Source: DASQZK01 sp963771005 (GTDB lineage Bacteria > Bacteroidota > Bacteroidia > Bacteroidales > GCA-2748055). From it: DNA of 64,000 nt. Positions 35,806-44,520 of the stretch are shown here, in pieces. Every line of letters begins with the position of its first letter. Position 1 is the first letter of the stretch. The notes below the pieces were generated by a model, which saw only the letters and a program-made list of their open reading frames with translations, did not search any database and had not been told where the DNA came from. A program made the translations under genes and the position numbers. The DNA is taken from positions 492,986-556,985 of the forward strand of contig CAVYRO010000010.1 of assembly GCA_963771005.1 (NCBI GenBank), written 5' to 3'.

Positions 35806-38043
35806 TTAAGCCAGATCAAACCGGTCCAGATCCATTACCTTTGCCCAGGCTTTCACGAAATCCTTCACGAATTTGTCGCCCCCGTCATCGGCCCCATATA
35901 CTTCGGCCAAGGCACGCAGCTCGGTGTTCGATCCGAAGACCAGATCTACTCGGGTTCCGGTCCACTTGAGTTCGCCGGTTTTCAAATCACGGCCTTCGAA
36001 AATATCTACCGAATCCGTTTTGGCCTTCCAAGCCGTTCCGAGGTCGAGAAGGTTGACAAAGAAATCGTTGGTAAGAATACCGGGACGTTTGGTGAAGACG
36101 CCATGTTGTAAATGGTCGTAGTTGGCGTCAAGGACGCGCAGGCCACCGATGAGAACGGTCATTTCCGGTACGGTCAGGGTTAACAGCTGCGACCGGTCAA
36201 CAAGCAGTTCCTCTGCGGAAACACTGAACCTGGCTTTGAGGTAGTTACGGAAGCCGTCGGCAACAGGCTCAAGGACGGCAAACGATCCCACGTCGGTTTG
36301 TTCCTGTGAAGCATCGCTGCGTCCGGGTGTAAAAGGAACATTCACGTCATGACCGGCCTCCTTTGCTGCTTTCTCAACAGCCGTACAACCGGCAAGGACG
36401 ATCAGGTCGGCAATCGAAACCTTTTTGCCGTCCTGTTGCATTTCGTTGAATTCCTTTCGGATCCCTTCGAGGGTTTCCAGTACTTTTGCCAGCTGCACCG
36501 GGTCGTTGACTTCCCAGTCCTTCTGGGGTGCAAGACGGATACGTGCCCCGTTAGCCCCACCGCGTTTATCGGAGCCGCGGAAGGTGGAAGCGGACGCCCA
36601 GGCGGTGTAGGTCATTTCTGAGACAGTCAGCCCTGAAGCCAGTATCTTAGCTTTCAGTCCGCCAATGTCATTGTCGTTGATCAATTCATGAGTTACGGCT
36701 GGAATGGGGTCCTGCCATATAAGGTCTTCTTCGGGCACCTCCGGGCCGAGATACCGGGTTTTCGGACCCATATCGCGGTGTGTCAGCTTGAACCATGCTC
36801 TGGCAAAGGCATCTCCGAATTCGTCCGGATGCTCGTAGAAGCGCCTGGATATTTTTTCATAAACCGGGTCTACGCGCAAAGAGAGGTCTGTTGTTAGCAT
36901 AAACGGTGCATGGCTTTTTGACGGGTCGTGCGCATCGGGCACCAAACCGGCGCCTGCCTTACCCTCCGGTTTCCACTGGTGAGCGCCGGCAGGGCTTTTT
37001 GTAAGCTCCCAATCGTATTTGAAAAGATTCTCGAAGAAATTGTGGCTCCATTTTGTCGGCGTTGTAGTCCATGCACCTTCCAGCCCGCTGGTAATGGTAT
37101 CACCGGCATTGCCTTTACCGAATTTGTTCTTCCAGCCGAGTCCCAGTGCTTCGATGTTTGCACCGGCAGGTTCCGGTCCGACGTGTTCTTTCGGGTTGGC
37201 GGCGCCATGGGTTTTGCCGAAAGAGTGTCCTCCGGCGATAAGGGCGACGGTTTCTTCATCGTTCATCGCCATCCTGGCAAAGGTATCACGTATGTCACGG
37301 GCTGCTGCAAGCGGATCAGGAACGCCGTTCGGACCTTCCGGGTTTACATAGATAAGTCCCATCTGAACGGCGGCAAGAGGATTTTCGAGATCCCTTTCCC
37401 CGGAATAACGCTTATCTCCCAGCCATTCACCTTCCGAGCCCCAGTAGATGTCTTCCAAAGGTTCAAAAATATCTTTTCGTCCGCCTCCGAAACCGAATGT
37501 CTCAAATCCCATGGATTCCAGGGCACAGTTACCGGCAAGGATGATCAGGTCGGCCCAGGAAATTTTCCTGCCGTACTTCTTTTTGACCGGCCAAAGGAGA
37601 AGGCGTGCCTTATCCAGGTTCGCATTGTCGGGCCAGCTGTTGAGCGGCGCAAAGCGCTGCGCACCCGTGCCTCCACCCCCGCGTCCGTCGGCGATGCGGT
37701 AGGTACCTGCACTGTGCCAGGCCATGCGGATAAAAAACGGACCGTAATGGCCGTAATCGGCCGGCCACCAGTCCTGCGATTTCGTCATCAGCTCGAAGAT
37801 ATCTTTTTTTACGGCAGCCAGGTCAAGGGATTTAAATTCCTCTGCATAATTGAAGGAGCCACCAAAGGGATTGGACTCCGGGGCGTGTTGACGAAGGATG
37901 CCGAGGTTCAACTGGTTCGGCCACCAGTCACGGTTTGTCATTCGGCTCCGGGACTTGGGCATTACGTCGCCACCCACACCCTGGGGCTTGCTTTGATCGT
38001 GACTTTGGTGGGCAGATTGATTTGGATGTTTGATGTCAGACAT
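35806..38043 (-). CDS. katG: Catalase-peroxidase KatG
   Basis: This is a 745-aa haem enzyme that destroys hydrogen peroxide by catalase and peroxidase activity in the cytoplasm. Residues 101-110 contain the distal side GPFFIRMAWH with Arg106, Trp109 and His110. Tyr232 (GLIYVNPEG) and Met258 (FARMAM) complete the Met-Tyr-Trp cross-link characteristic of KatG. The proximal haem ligand is His273 in IAGGHSFGKTHG. The second, haem-free C-terminal peroxidase-like half is present. Length is normal and there is no signal peptide. The gene stands alone, and I see no adjacent OxyR or PerR regulator. Its 675-bp upstream region is unassigned. Confidence 0.97.
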   Translation of the reverse strand: MSDIKHPNQSAHQSHDQSKPQGVGGDVMPKSRSRMTNRDWWPNQLNLGILRQHAPESNPFGGSFNYAEEFKSLDLAAVKKDIFELMTKSQDWWPADYGHYGPFFIRMAWHSAGTYRIADGRGGGGTGAQRFAPLNSWPDNANLDKARLLLWPVKKKYGRKISWADLIILAGNCALESMGFETFGFGGGRKDIFEPLEDIYWGSEGEWLGDKRYSGERDLENPLAAVQMGLIYVNPEGPNGVPDPLAAARDIRDTFARMAMNDEETVALIAGGHSFGKTHGAANPKEHVGPEPAGANIEALGLGWKNKFGKGNAGDTITSGLEGAWTTTPTKWSHNFFENLFKYDWELTKSPAGAHQWKPEGKAGAGLVPDAHDPSKSHAPFMLTTDLSLRVDPVYEKISRRFYEHPDEFGDAFARAWFKLTHRDMGPKTRYLGPEVPEEDLIWQDPIPAVTHELINDNDIGGLKAKILASGLTVSEMTYTAWASASTFRGSDKRGGANGARIRLAPQKDWEVNDPVQLAKVLETLEGIRKEFNEMQQDGKKVSIADLIVLAGCTAVEKAAKEAGHDVNVPFTPGRSDASQEQTDVGSFAVLEPVADGFRNYLKARFSVSAEELLVDRSQLLTLTVPEMTVLIGGLRVLDANYDHLQHGVFTKRPGILTNDFFVNLLDLGTAWKAKTDSVDIFEGRDLKTGELKWTGTRVDLVFGSNTELRALAEVYGADDGGDKFVKDFVKAWAKVMDLDRFDLA

Positions 38044-38718
38044 TTTGGATAAATTTAAATTTACAAATTTCTTATGCTGAAGGTTGGAGTAAATTTTGCC
38101 CCTGTTCCCCTGAGTTCCGGGTTAGTCCGGAATCAATCATCATGAGATTGCAAATCCATTCGAAGAGAAACCTGTTCTTTTCCCTTGCCGGTAACAACCT
38201 GGAATTCAATGATCGGGTATGGGTTGATTTGGTTGATAAGTCCTATACTTCAAATACATCAACAAGGGAGGGGAGGGGTTTGTTTGAGGAGAAGATTAAA
38301 AAATGCCGGGGTGAGCAGAGTACGCGGGTTGCAGGGGATTGTCCCTGTGACATTTGAACATACTTTTTTAGACTGTATTATACTGTTGAATAATCAAATG
38401 CCGGGGTTTATAGTATTGCTAAGAAGAAGAGGAATAATGAACGTCGATAATGGGAAGGATGAATTATGAAGTTCATTTAATACCATGATCTTAGAATTTC
38501 CTGAACGGAAACCGCTTTCTGGAAGAGCCGGTATTTTTTGGAAGAGCCTGTATTATAAGGGATCACTTATTCGATGGATTTAATTTGCCAATTACCTGGC
38601 CTTGAACATTCTATAAAAAAAATTGTTGGTAGTGAAATGAGAAGTTCCTGTGGTGTGCCTGACACAGTTGTTCTTCTCTCTGTAGCGATAGAATAGTCCA
38701 CAACTAACATTGGGAAAA
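38044..38718. other. Intergenic region upstream of katG
   Basis: This is a 675-bp gap between the divergent katG start and the decayed cupin/DUF1593 gene. It should contain the katG promoter close to 38044. An imperfect 18-bp direct repeat, TGGAAGAGCCGGTATT, occurs at 38520-38537 and again at 38539-38556. Short open frames here have no support in composition or homology. Part of the region may be degraded coding DNA related to the adjacent pseudogene, but I cannot recognise it. Confidence 0.35.
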
Positions 38719-39530
38719 ATGGCTTTCAGGAACAAAACAATCAGTAATCCCAGGACAGGGCAGGAGATCACTTTCATCCGGACCGGTGTGGATACCAACG
38801 GGCAGCTTTTAAAAATGCAAAGCACATACAACGCATACCTCGGTATGGAAAAAAACGAGTGTGGCTCCAGAAACGATACGAAAAATAATTCATGCCTATG
38901 CCAAAGTTCGACCCAATCTTTTGAAGCACGAAGCCGGTTTTCCGGATGCTGAAACACTTTTGGCGAAAGTGAAAAAGGGCTTGCCGATGTATGGAATGAA
39001 GGGTGTCGGGGAAGGAAAAGACCCGGAAGGTTCGGATTGGATCATTAAGGTTCTGGAAGAAAAGGACGATCGACCATTGTGGATATCCGTTTGGGGAGGC
39101 AGCAATACACTGGCACAGGCATTATACCGGATCAGTCATTCAAGATCAAAGGCTGAAGCGGCAAGATTAATTGCCAGGCTCAGGGTTTATACCATATCGG
39201 ATCAGGATGACAGTGGTATCTGGATACGGAATACCTATCCCGCACTGTTTTACATTGTCAGCCCTGGCGATGATTATATGAGTTCAACCTGGGTTGCCAT
39301 CAAATTCTTACGATCCTGATGGTGATAATATTGGTTTCCTTTGGTTCAGTTACCCGGAGGCGGGTTCATACAAGAAAATGATCATTACAGAAGTTCAAAA
39401 TTCACATGGGCTATGGGTAATCGCTCCTGAGGTAAAAAAGAAGAAACGGCCCATATCATCCTTCAGGTTACGGATAAAAGAGAGCCCCGGTTATCACGAT
39501 ATAAAAGGGTGATCGTGAACCTTTCGATGC
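38719..39530 (+). pseudogene. Decayed cupin plus DUF1593 (nucleoside-hydrolase-like) gene
   Basis: Fragments in different frames line up as the remains of one or two genes. At 38719-38830 is a cupin N terminus (FRNKTISNPRTGQEITFI). From about 38853 another frame gives VAPETIRKIIHAYAKVRPN, followed by the DUF1593 body (PLWISVWGGSNTLAQAL, DDSGIWIRNTYPALFYIV) to 39319. The frame then changes to SYDPDGDNIGFLWFSYPEAG, which is the C-terminal domain of DUF1593 proteins, so the middle of the protein is missing. Near 39440 the frame changes again and the natural end (AHIILQVTDK, LSRYKRVIV) is read to about 39530. At least two deletions and one small indel are needed. Intact relatives are exported, cellulose-binding or nucleoside-hydrolase-like proteins. 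Confidence 0.8.
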
Positions 39531-39701
39531 ACTCAACGGGATCCGCACTATTTCATGTCACCTGTGTCCAAAATTCCTTCCCCTGCATTACATGAAACCA
39601 TTCTTTGGACATTAGATAATGGAATACTGAAAATTTATTTGATATTTGGATTGAGATCAATTGAAATCAGAAAAACGCTTGCAAAAATAATTTAGAGCAG
39701 A

Positions 39702-40835
39702 ATGGAAATATACGGAGAGGAAAATATCCGGATCATACAAAGAAGTCAGCATAGGGAAATACACATCCAGATCACTCCCGGACCTGAACAGTCCATGCAG
39801 TTGCTCGCAGAAAAAATTGCAGACCGGATCGGGGATTTCGGGGCCGGAATTGTCAGGGCTACTTTTTTCGGGCCATTGTCTGAGATGGATATTACACTCG
39901 GATTGCTCCGTGAAAAACTTGTGGCCTTTGATTTTCCTGTTAGCTGGATTGAAGGTGGTAAATGCACGGATGCCTTTATTAACGGCGTTTATATATTTGC
40001 TGTTTCCGGCATTGAAATAAACCGGCTTTACGGGAAGAACGGAATTGCAGGTTCCCGTTTTCAAACGCCTTTGGCAGACTATTGTTTTCTTGGCGGATTG
40101 TATTCTGATGAAGGTTTGTCGCCGGCATTGCAAACGGAACAAATATTATCATCCGCGCGGGATTTACTTTATCAGGCGGGTTTTGGTTTTGAGAATACAG
40201 TACGAACATGGTATTACCTGGATGATATCCTGGATTGGTACGATGACTTCAACGAGGCAAGAACTTCATTTTTTAGCCGGCATAACATTTTCAATGAACG
40301 AATTCCGGCAAGCACAGGAATTGGCGGAAGGAACCCTGTCGGATCCAAAGTCTGTATGGAACTGACGGCTATCAAACCCCGAAACAGTCAGTTTCGTATT
40401 GAAAAAGTCATATCCCCCTTACAGTGTCCGGCTGAAAAATACGGGAGCTCTTTTAGCCGAGCCATGCTTTATTCGGATGGTGAATATTCATGCATGACAG
40501 TTTCCGGCACTGCCAGTCTTGACGCGGAGGGAAAGACATTGCATGCAGGGGCGATCAGGGAACAGGTCGGATTAACCCTGGAAGTTGTGAAGGCTATCCT
40601 GGACTCGCGACATTTTTCGTTTGACGGGGTTGTACGGGCATATGCTTATTCCAGTGACAAAAGATATTATAAAATCGTCAAACAAAAGATTGAAAATATC
40701 CTTCCGGAGAGTTTTACCTGTATTTTTACAGAGAACGAGGTCTGCAGAAAAGAGTTGCTTTTTGAGATTGAGTTGGATGTAATTAAGAAGGAAAATCCGG
40801 GGGTGTCAGCAATCCGTTCAGCAAACCGGTCATAA
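39702..40835 (+). CDS. RidA/YjgF-like, chorismatase-like protein
   Basis: This is a 377-aa cytoplasmic protein. The C-terminal half has the RidA/YjgF layout (YSDGEYSCMTVSGTASLD, then a Gln in REQVGLTLEVVKAIL, then FDGVVRAYAYSSD). The N-terminal half, through RTWYYLDDILDWYDDFNEAR and PASTGIGG, matches the arrangement of FkbO/Hyg5-type chorismatases, which are double RidA-like folds that hydrolyse or eliminate from chorismate. Whether it uses chorismate cannot be decided; it may be an enamine/imine deaminase relative. The ATG at 39702 gives a complete protein. It lies 135 bp before the DUF5009 gene on the same strand. Confidence 0.65.
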   Translation: MEIYGEENIRIIQRSQHREIHIQITPGPEQSMQLLAEKIADRIGDFGAGIVRATFFGPLSEMDITLGLLREKLVAFDFPVSWIEGGKCTDAFINGVYIFAVSGIEINRLYGKNGIAGSRFQTPLADYCFLGGLYSDEGLSPALQTEQILSSARDLLYQAGFGFENTVRTWYYLDDILDWYDDFNEARTSFFSRHNIFNERIPASTGIGGRNPVGSKVCMELTAIKPRNSQFRIEKVISPLQCPAEKYGSSFSRAMLYSDGEYSCMTVSGTASLDAEGKTLHAGAIREQVGLTLEVVKAILDSRHFSFDGVVRAYAYSSDKRYYKIVKQKIENILPESFTCIFTENEVCRKELLFEIELDVIKKENPGVSAIRSANRS

Positions 40836-40970
40836 GCCATTGCAGCGATATATGCTTAGGGCATTCTTTACAAAATTCCATATTGCCCCATACGATATCA
40901 AAGCCAAAGAGAATATGCCGGATTTTTTGGGAAAGATTTCCGGTTAATTGTAAATATTAAATCAAAATTC

Positions 40971-42110
40971 ATGGAATCAGTAATTCATCATGCAGAAAAA
41001 AGGGAACGGTTGCGTTCTCTCGATGCCTTGCGCGGATTCGATATGTTCTGGATCACCGGAGGAGCAGCATTGGTTGCTTATCTCGGTCGGATAACCGGGC
41101 AGGAATGGCTTATAGAGCAAATGGATCATCCGGCCTGGAGCGGGATACGGTTCTATGACCTGATCTTCCCGCTTTTTATGTTCATGGCGGGTGTGGCCAT
41201 TCCCTACGCCATTGGCTCAAGACAGGAAAAAGGTGTCCCAAAAAAGAATCTGGTGTTGAAGGCTTTGAAACGTATGATTCTGCTTGTACTCCTGGGGATC
41301 ATTTATAACGGGGGTTTGCGAGGCGACCTGGCAAACATCCGGTATGTCAGTGTACTTGGACAGATTGGGGTTGCTTATTTTTTTGCAGTACTGATCTTTA
41401 TTTACACCAAATCCCTGAGGAGCCGGTTATTCTGGCTTACAGGTATATTGGTTGTGGTGGCGTTTGCACAGCTTTTCATACCTGTCCCGGGCTTCGGGGC
41501 CGGAGTTTTGACCCCTGAAGGTTCCATAAACGGGTTTATCGACAGGCTATTGGTGCCGGGCAGGCTTGCTTACATGGCAGACGGGCAGATGACGGACGGG
41601 CAGGGGATCTACGATGCCCTGGGATTGTTATGCATCGTTTCCGCCATAGCCATCACGTTAATGGGAGCCGTGGCCGGACACTTTTTGCGCGATGAAAAGC
41701 GGACGGGCTTTCAGAAGGTACGTTTACTGGCCGGCATCGGGGTCGTTTTGTTGATCCTTGCCTTGCTCATTCATCCTTTCTACCCTATCATCAAAAAGTG
41801 CTGGACCAGCTCGTACAACTTATTCGCTGGCGGGATCAGCTTTATCCTGATGGCTATTTTTTACCTGGTCATCGATGTGCTTAAGCGGGAAAGATGGTCT
41901 TTCTATTTCAGGGTCATCGGCATGAATTCGATCTTTGTTTATTTGTTTGTACGTTTCGTCAATGTCGATGCTTTGGTCAAATTTGTTTTAGGGTGGACAA
42001 CGGCCATGTTCGGCAGTGCTCTCGAAATTTTCCAATTGCTCGGCTATGTCGCTTTGGTATGGGGACTGCTGTTTTTCATGTATAAACGGAAGATCTTTAT
42101 AAAGGTATAA
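40971..42110 (+). CDS. DUF5009/NagX-like membrane acyltransferase
   Basis: This is a 379-aa polytopic membrane protein of the family related to heparan-alpha-glucosaminide N-acetyltransferase (DUF5009, often called NagX). The opening RLRSLDALRGFDMFWITGG carries the LDALRGFDM signature, and the next helix has FYDLIFPLFMFMAGVAIPY. About ten transmembrane helices follow, with a positive-rich cytoplasmic loop in PKKNLVLKALKRMI. Family members transfer acetyl groups across the membrane to amino sugars or are of unknown specificity. The ATG at 40971 is appropriate. The stop codon lies inside the left tip of the inverted-repeat element that follows. Confidence 0.85.
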   Translation: MESVIHHAEKRERLRSLDALRGFDMFWITGGAALVAYLGRITGQEWLIEQMDHPAWSGIRFYDLIFPLFMFMAGVAIPYAIGSRQEKGVPKKNLVLKALKRMILLVLLGIIYNGGLRGDLANIRYVSVLGQIGVAYFFAVLIFIYTKSLRSRLFWLTGILVVVAFAQLFIPVPGFGAGVLTPEGSINGFIDRLLVPGRLAYMADGQMTDGQGIYDALGLLCIVSAIAITLMGAVAGHFLRDEKRTGFQKVRLLAGIGVVLLILALLIHPFYPIIKKCWTSSYNLFAGGISFILMAIFYLVIDVLKRERWSFYFRVIGMNSIFVYLFVRFVNVDALVKFVLGWTTAMFGSALEIFQLLGYVALVWGLLFFMYKRKIFIKV

Positions 42111-42356
42111 TTAGTATCAGAAAGAAAACTCGATGACCCTTGGGTTTCAGGGACCAGTCAATTCGATGAACGAAGAACTTTTCGGATGGTGGTAAGGCAG
42201 GCAAAAGGCCCTTCTTGCGAAAGTCACTGAATTTTAAATTTATACATAAGGGCCTTTTGCCTGCATTACCACCATCCGAAAAGTTCACCCTCTTGAATGA
42301 AGTAGCCGGTCCCTGAGCGAAGTCGAAGGGTTGTCGAGTTTGCAAACACTAATTAT
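42107..42356. repeat. About 250-bp imperfect inverted-repeat element (MITE-like)
   Basis: The two halves are inverted copies over roughly 95-100 bp each. The tips are ATAATTAGT at 42107-42115 and its complement ACTAATTAT at 42348-42356. Inner blocks are AACTTTTCGGATGGTGGTAA at 42177-42196 with its complement near 42275-42294, and GCAGGCAAAAGGCC at 42198-42211 with its complement near 42250-42263. The outer arms contain GGTCCCTGAGCGAAGTCGAA at 42308-42327, a phrase I associate with dispersed repeats in related genomes. About 40 bp separate the arms. It has no ORF and lies at the convergent ends of two genes, so it may serve as a bidirectional terminator as well. Confidence 0.75.
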
Positions 42357-42406
42357 CAGAATATGGGTACCATGGTTGGAGATTACGGCTCACCAAAAGG
42401 AAATAT

Positions 42407-43018
42407 TTATGCAAAGCCATTGATTTTCTTTCTTCTCATGATCGCAAATTTAGCATGGATTATCCTTGACTCCGTCAGGATCTGGAATTCCGTTTCATGA
42501 ATTTCTTCCATCCGGAAATATCCTTCAAAGGTTTCACGGATCATGGCTTCTGAAAAGCGGTAGGGACCGTTCCCATTGTCAGGAACGCTGTTACTGAAAC
42601 ATTTCAGGAACAGGATACCGGCATCATTGAGCAGCCGGTGTATGTTGCGGACATATATCTCCCTTTTTCCCGGGTCGATAACATGGAAGCAACCCCGGTC
42701 AAAAATATAATCGAATTTGCCGGAGAGGGACGTTTTGAGGATGTCGTCATGCAGGAAACTGATGCCGGGATATTTTTCAAGGGCCAGTGCGATTGCTTTT
42801 TGGGAAAGATCGGTACCGGTGACCTCGAATCCCCGGTTCTTCAGGTGCATGGCCTGGGTGGCCGGGCCGGTTCCCACGTCGAGAAAACTCCCCGTCTTTA
42901 TGTCCAGGCGGTCGAGTGCCGATGACAGGTCAGCATCCAGGTCCGGATTGTACCAGGGCATATCCGTCACCTGTGTATGTTTGTAAAGCTCGTTCCAATT
43001 ATGATTCCGTTCAGCCAT
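42407..43018 (-). CDS. Class I SAM-dependent methyltransferase (TehB/TPMT-like)
   Basis: This is a cytoplasmic methyltransferase of about 203 aa. The AdoMet motif FLDVGTGPATQAMHLKNRG is followed by the acidic strand GTDLSQKAI and by FDYIFDRGCFHVIDP, a segment shared by thiopurine- and tellurite-type methyltransferases (TehB, TPMT). These transfer methyl groups to sulfur, selenium or tellurium compounds or to small toxic substrates; the substrate here is unknown. I start it at the ATG 43016-43018 rather than the GTG one codon upstream. It converges on the DUF5009 gene across the inverted-repeat element. Confidence 0.85.
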   Translation of the reverse strand: MAERNHNWNELYKHTQVTDMPWYNPDLDADLSSALDRLDIKTGSFLDVGTGPATQAMHLKNRGFEVTGTDLSQKAIALALEKYPGISFLHDDILKTSLSGKFDYIFDRGCFHVIDPGKREIYVRNIHRLLNDAGILFLKCFSNSVPDNGNGPYRFSEAMIRETFEGYFRMEEIHETEFQILTESRIIHAKFAIMRRKKINGFA

Positions 43019-43108
43019 CACAAGATTTTATCCTATTAACAAACCAGACAGGATTTTGTCATCCGGAAGACAGTCGTAAATAATTTGTCCGGTTTGGTTT
43101 TTGTTTCC

Positions 43109-43270
43109 ATGGATCTGAGTACTTATTCCTTGAGCACAATGTGTACCGGCTTAGCATCGATGGTTGTTGATGTGATTGCAACGGTGGTCCAGGCCGTGAT
43201 CGCCGGGATAATTGTAACTTGGATAATGAACCTGCGAAAGAGGGCCAGCGTAACCGGAGCGCCTGTGTGA
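43109..43270 (+). CDS. Possible small single-helix membrane protein
   Basis: This is a 53-codon frame from the ATG at 43109. The peptide has one long hydrophobic segment (GLASMVVDVIATVVQAVIAG) followed by a positively charged end, NLRKRAS, so it could be a small inner-membrane protein. An in-frame TTG at 43085 would add eight residues. It is in the short gap between a divergent methyltransferase and a convergent YihY gene. I cannot link it to a known family; it may instead be the C-terminal relic of a larger membrane protein. Confidence 0.35.
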   Translation: MDLSTYSLSTMCTGLASMVVDVIATVVQAVIAGIIVTWIMNLRKRASVTGAPV

Positions 43271-43327
43271 TTGTAGATTTTTCAGGTCAAAAGCCTGTTT
43301 GTTTTTTTGAAAAATTGGATATTGGTA

Positions 43328-44188
43328 TTATGCTTTTTCAACTACCTGTTCATTGATTTCTGCACCGAGCAGTATAATAAAGCCGGAAAGGAAAAACCAC
43401 AGCATAAGGATGATGATTGCCGCGAGGGAGCCATAGATCCTGTTGAAGTTGCTGACGTTGTTTATAAATAAGGAAAAGCCCCATGAAGCTAAAAGCCATA
43501 GGATGGTTGCCACGAATGCCCCGGGACTCAGCCATTTATGTCCGTGGTAATCTCTTGCAGGCCCAAATTTATAGATTGCACCAATGTAAAAGACTATGAT
43601 GAATCCGAGGATAACCCAACGGCCCCAGGATAAGATCGCATTCATGATCCCGTGCAGGTCAAGATGATTCGAGAGTGAGGGAAATACAACGATCACGGCG
43701 AGGATAATAATTACCAGAACGACTCCTATAAGCGTAAAAAGCAGGGCGAGGCCGTTTTTTTTAAAGAAATTCCGGTTGTTTTCAATATCATAAGCAATAT
43801 CTATTGCTTTGAACATTGCCCTTATCCCTTTATGGGAGCTCCATAGTCCGATCAGGATACTGAGGATGACACCCCAGCTTAACCTTGAACCAGACATGGA
43901 GGAGACTCGTGATGACTGTTTTTGAATCAGATGCTGTACCTGTTCAGGCAGAAATGAGCTGAGTTGGGACATTTGCTGATGAGCTTCCTGCGGATCCACG
44001 ATCAGCCCGTAAAGAGAAATCATGGCTATGATCGCCGGAAAAATGGAAAGGAAAAAAAAGAATGCCATACCTGCCGCTATAATGGCTAAATTATCAGCAG
44101 AAATTTGGTGAATAACAGCTTTGGCTATATCTTTAATTCCCCATTTTGCTTTTTTGCCCGACGGGTTTGTGTGCTTTTCATCCATCAT
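43328..44188 (-). CDS. YihY/BrkB-family membrane protein
   Basis: This is an inner-membrane protein of about 286 aa with six hydrophobic segments. It belongs to the YihY/BrkB (formerly ribonuclease BN) family, recognised by AAGMAFFFFLSIFPAIIAMISLYG near the start, by GSRLSWGVILSILIGLWSSHKGIRAMFKAIDIAY, and by YKFGPARDYHGHKWLSPGAFVATILW. The real role of the family is unclear; some members may be transporters. The nuclease name is historical. I prefer the ATG at 44188 to the GTG at 44212. It is divergent from the M23 peptidase gene. Confidence 0.88.
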   Translation of the reverse strand: MMDEKHTNPSGKKAKWGIKDIAKAVIHQISADNLAIIAAGMAFFFFLSIFPAIIAMISLYGLIVDPQEAHQQMSQLSSFLPEQVQHLIQKQSSRVSSMSGSRLSWGVILSILIGLWSSHKGIRAMFKAIDIAYDIENNRNFFKKNGLALLFTLIGVVLVIIILAVIVVFPSLSNHLDLHGIMNAILSWGRWVILGFIIVFYIGAIYKFGPARDYHGHKWLSPGAFVATILWLLASWGFSLFINNVSNFNRIYGSLAAIIILMLWFFLSGFIILLGAEINEQVVEKA

Positions 44189-44520
44189 CCTGCGACTGTT
44201 TCGGTTCAGCACCTGTAGATCTCCGGATTACGGGGATTAACTGGTAAATTGCTAAACATTCCATGTTAAGGAATAGTTTCATAATGTGGAAGAGAAGGAG
44301 TAGTATTTGGGAGAGGAAGCTGACAATTTTCCATTTCCTAAAGAACCTGGAACAGGCTCTATTTATCAAGACAAGGTATCCTGACAAAAATTTTATGTGC
44401 TGCCGGCAAATAATTGGCTTTTTCAATTTAAATTTAATTTCCGGTTCCGGGATAATTTGCAGGCCGGACATTATTTCATCCCAATGAAATCCGGGCAGGA
44501 GATATCTAAAGATATGATTT
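44189..44520. other. Divergent intergenic region, YihY and M23 genes
   Basis: This is a 332-bp AT-rich gap that must carry promoters for both divergent neighbours. An open frame on the minus strand overlaps it and both neighbours, but its peptide has no recognisable features, so I do not call it. No hairpin, operator-like repeat or RNA element was seen. Confidence 0.35.

Noticed and set aside
36928..38052. Plus-strand open frame of 374 codons opposite katG
   Set aside because: KatG on the minus strand is complete and identified by active-site residues; high third-base GC on one strand commonly leaves long antisense frames.
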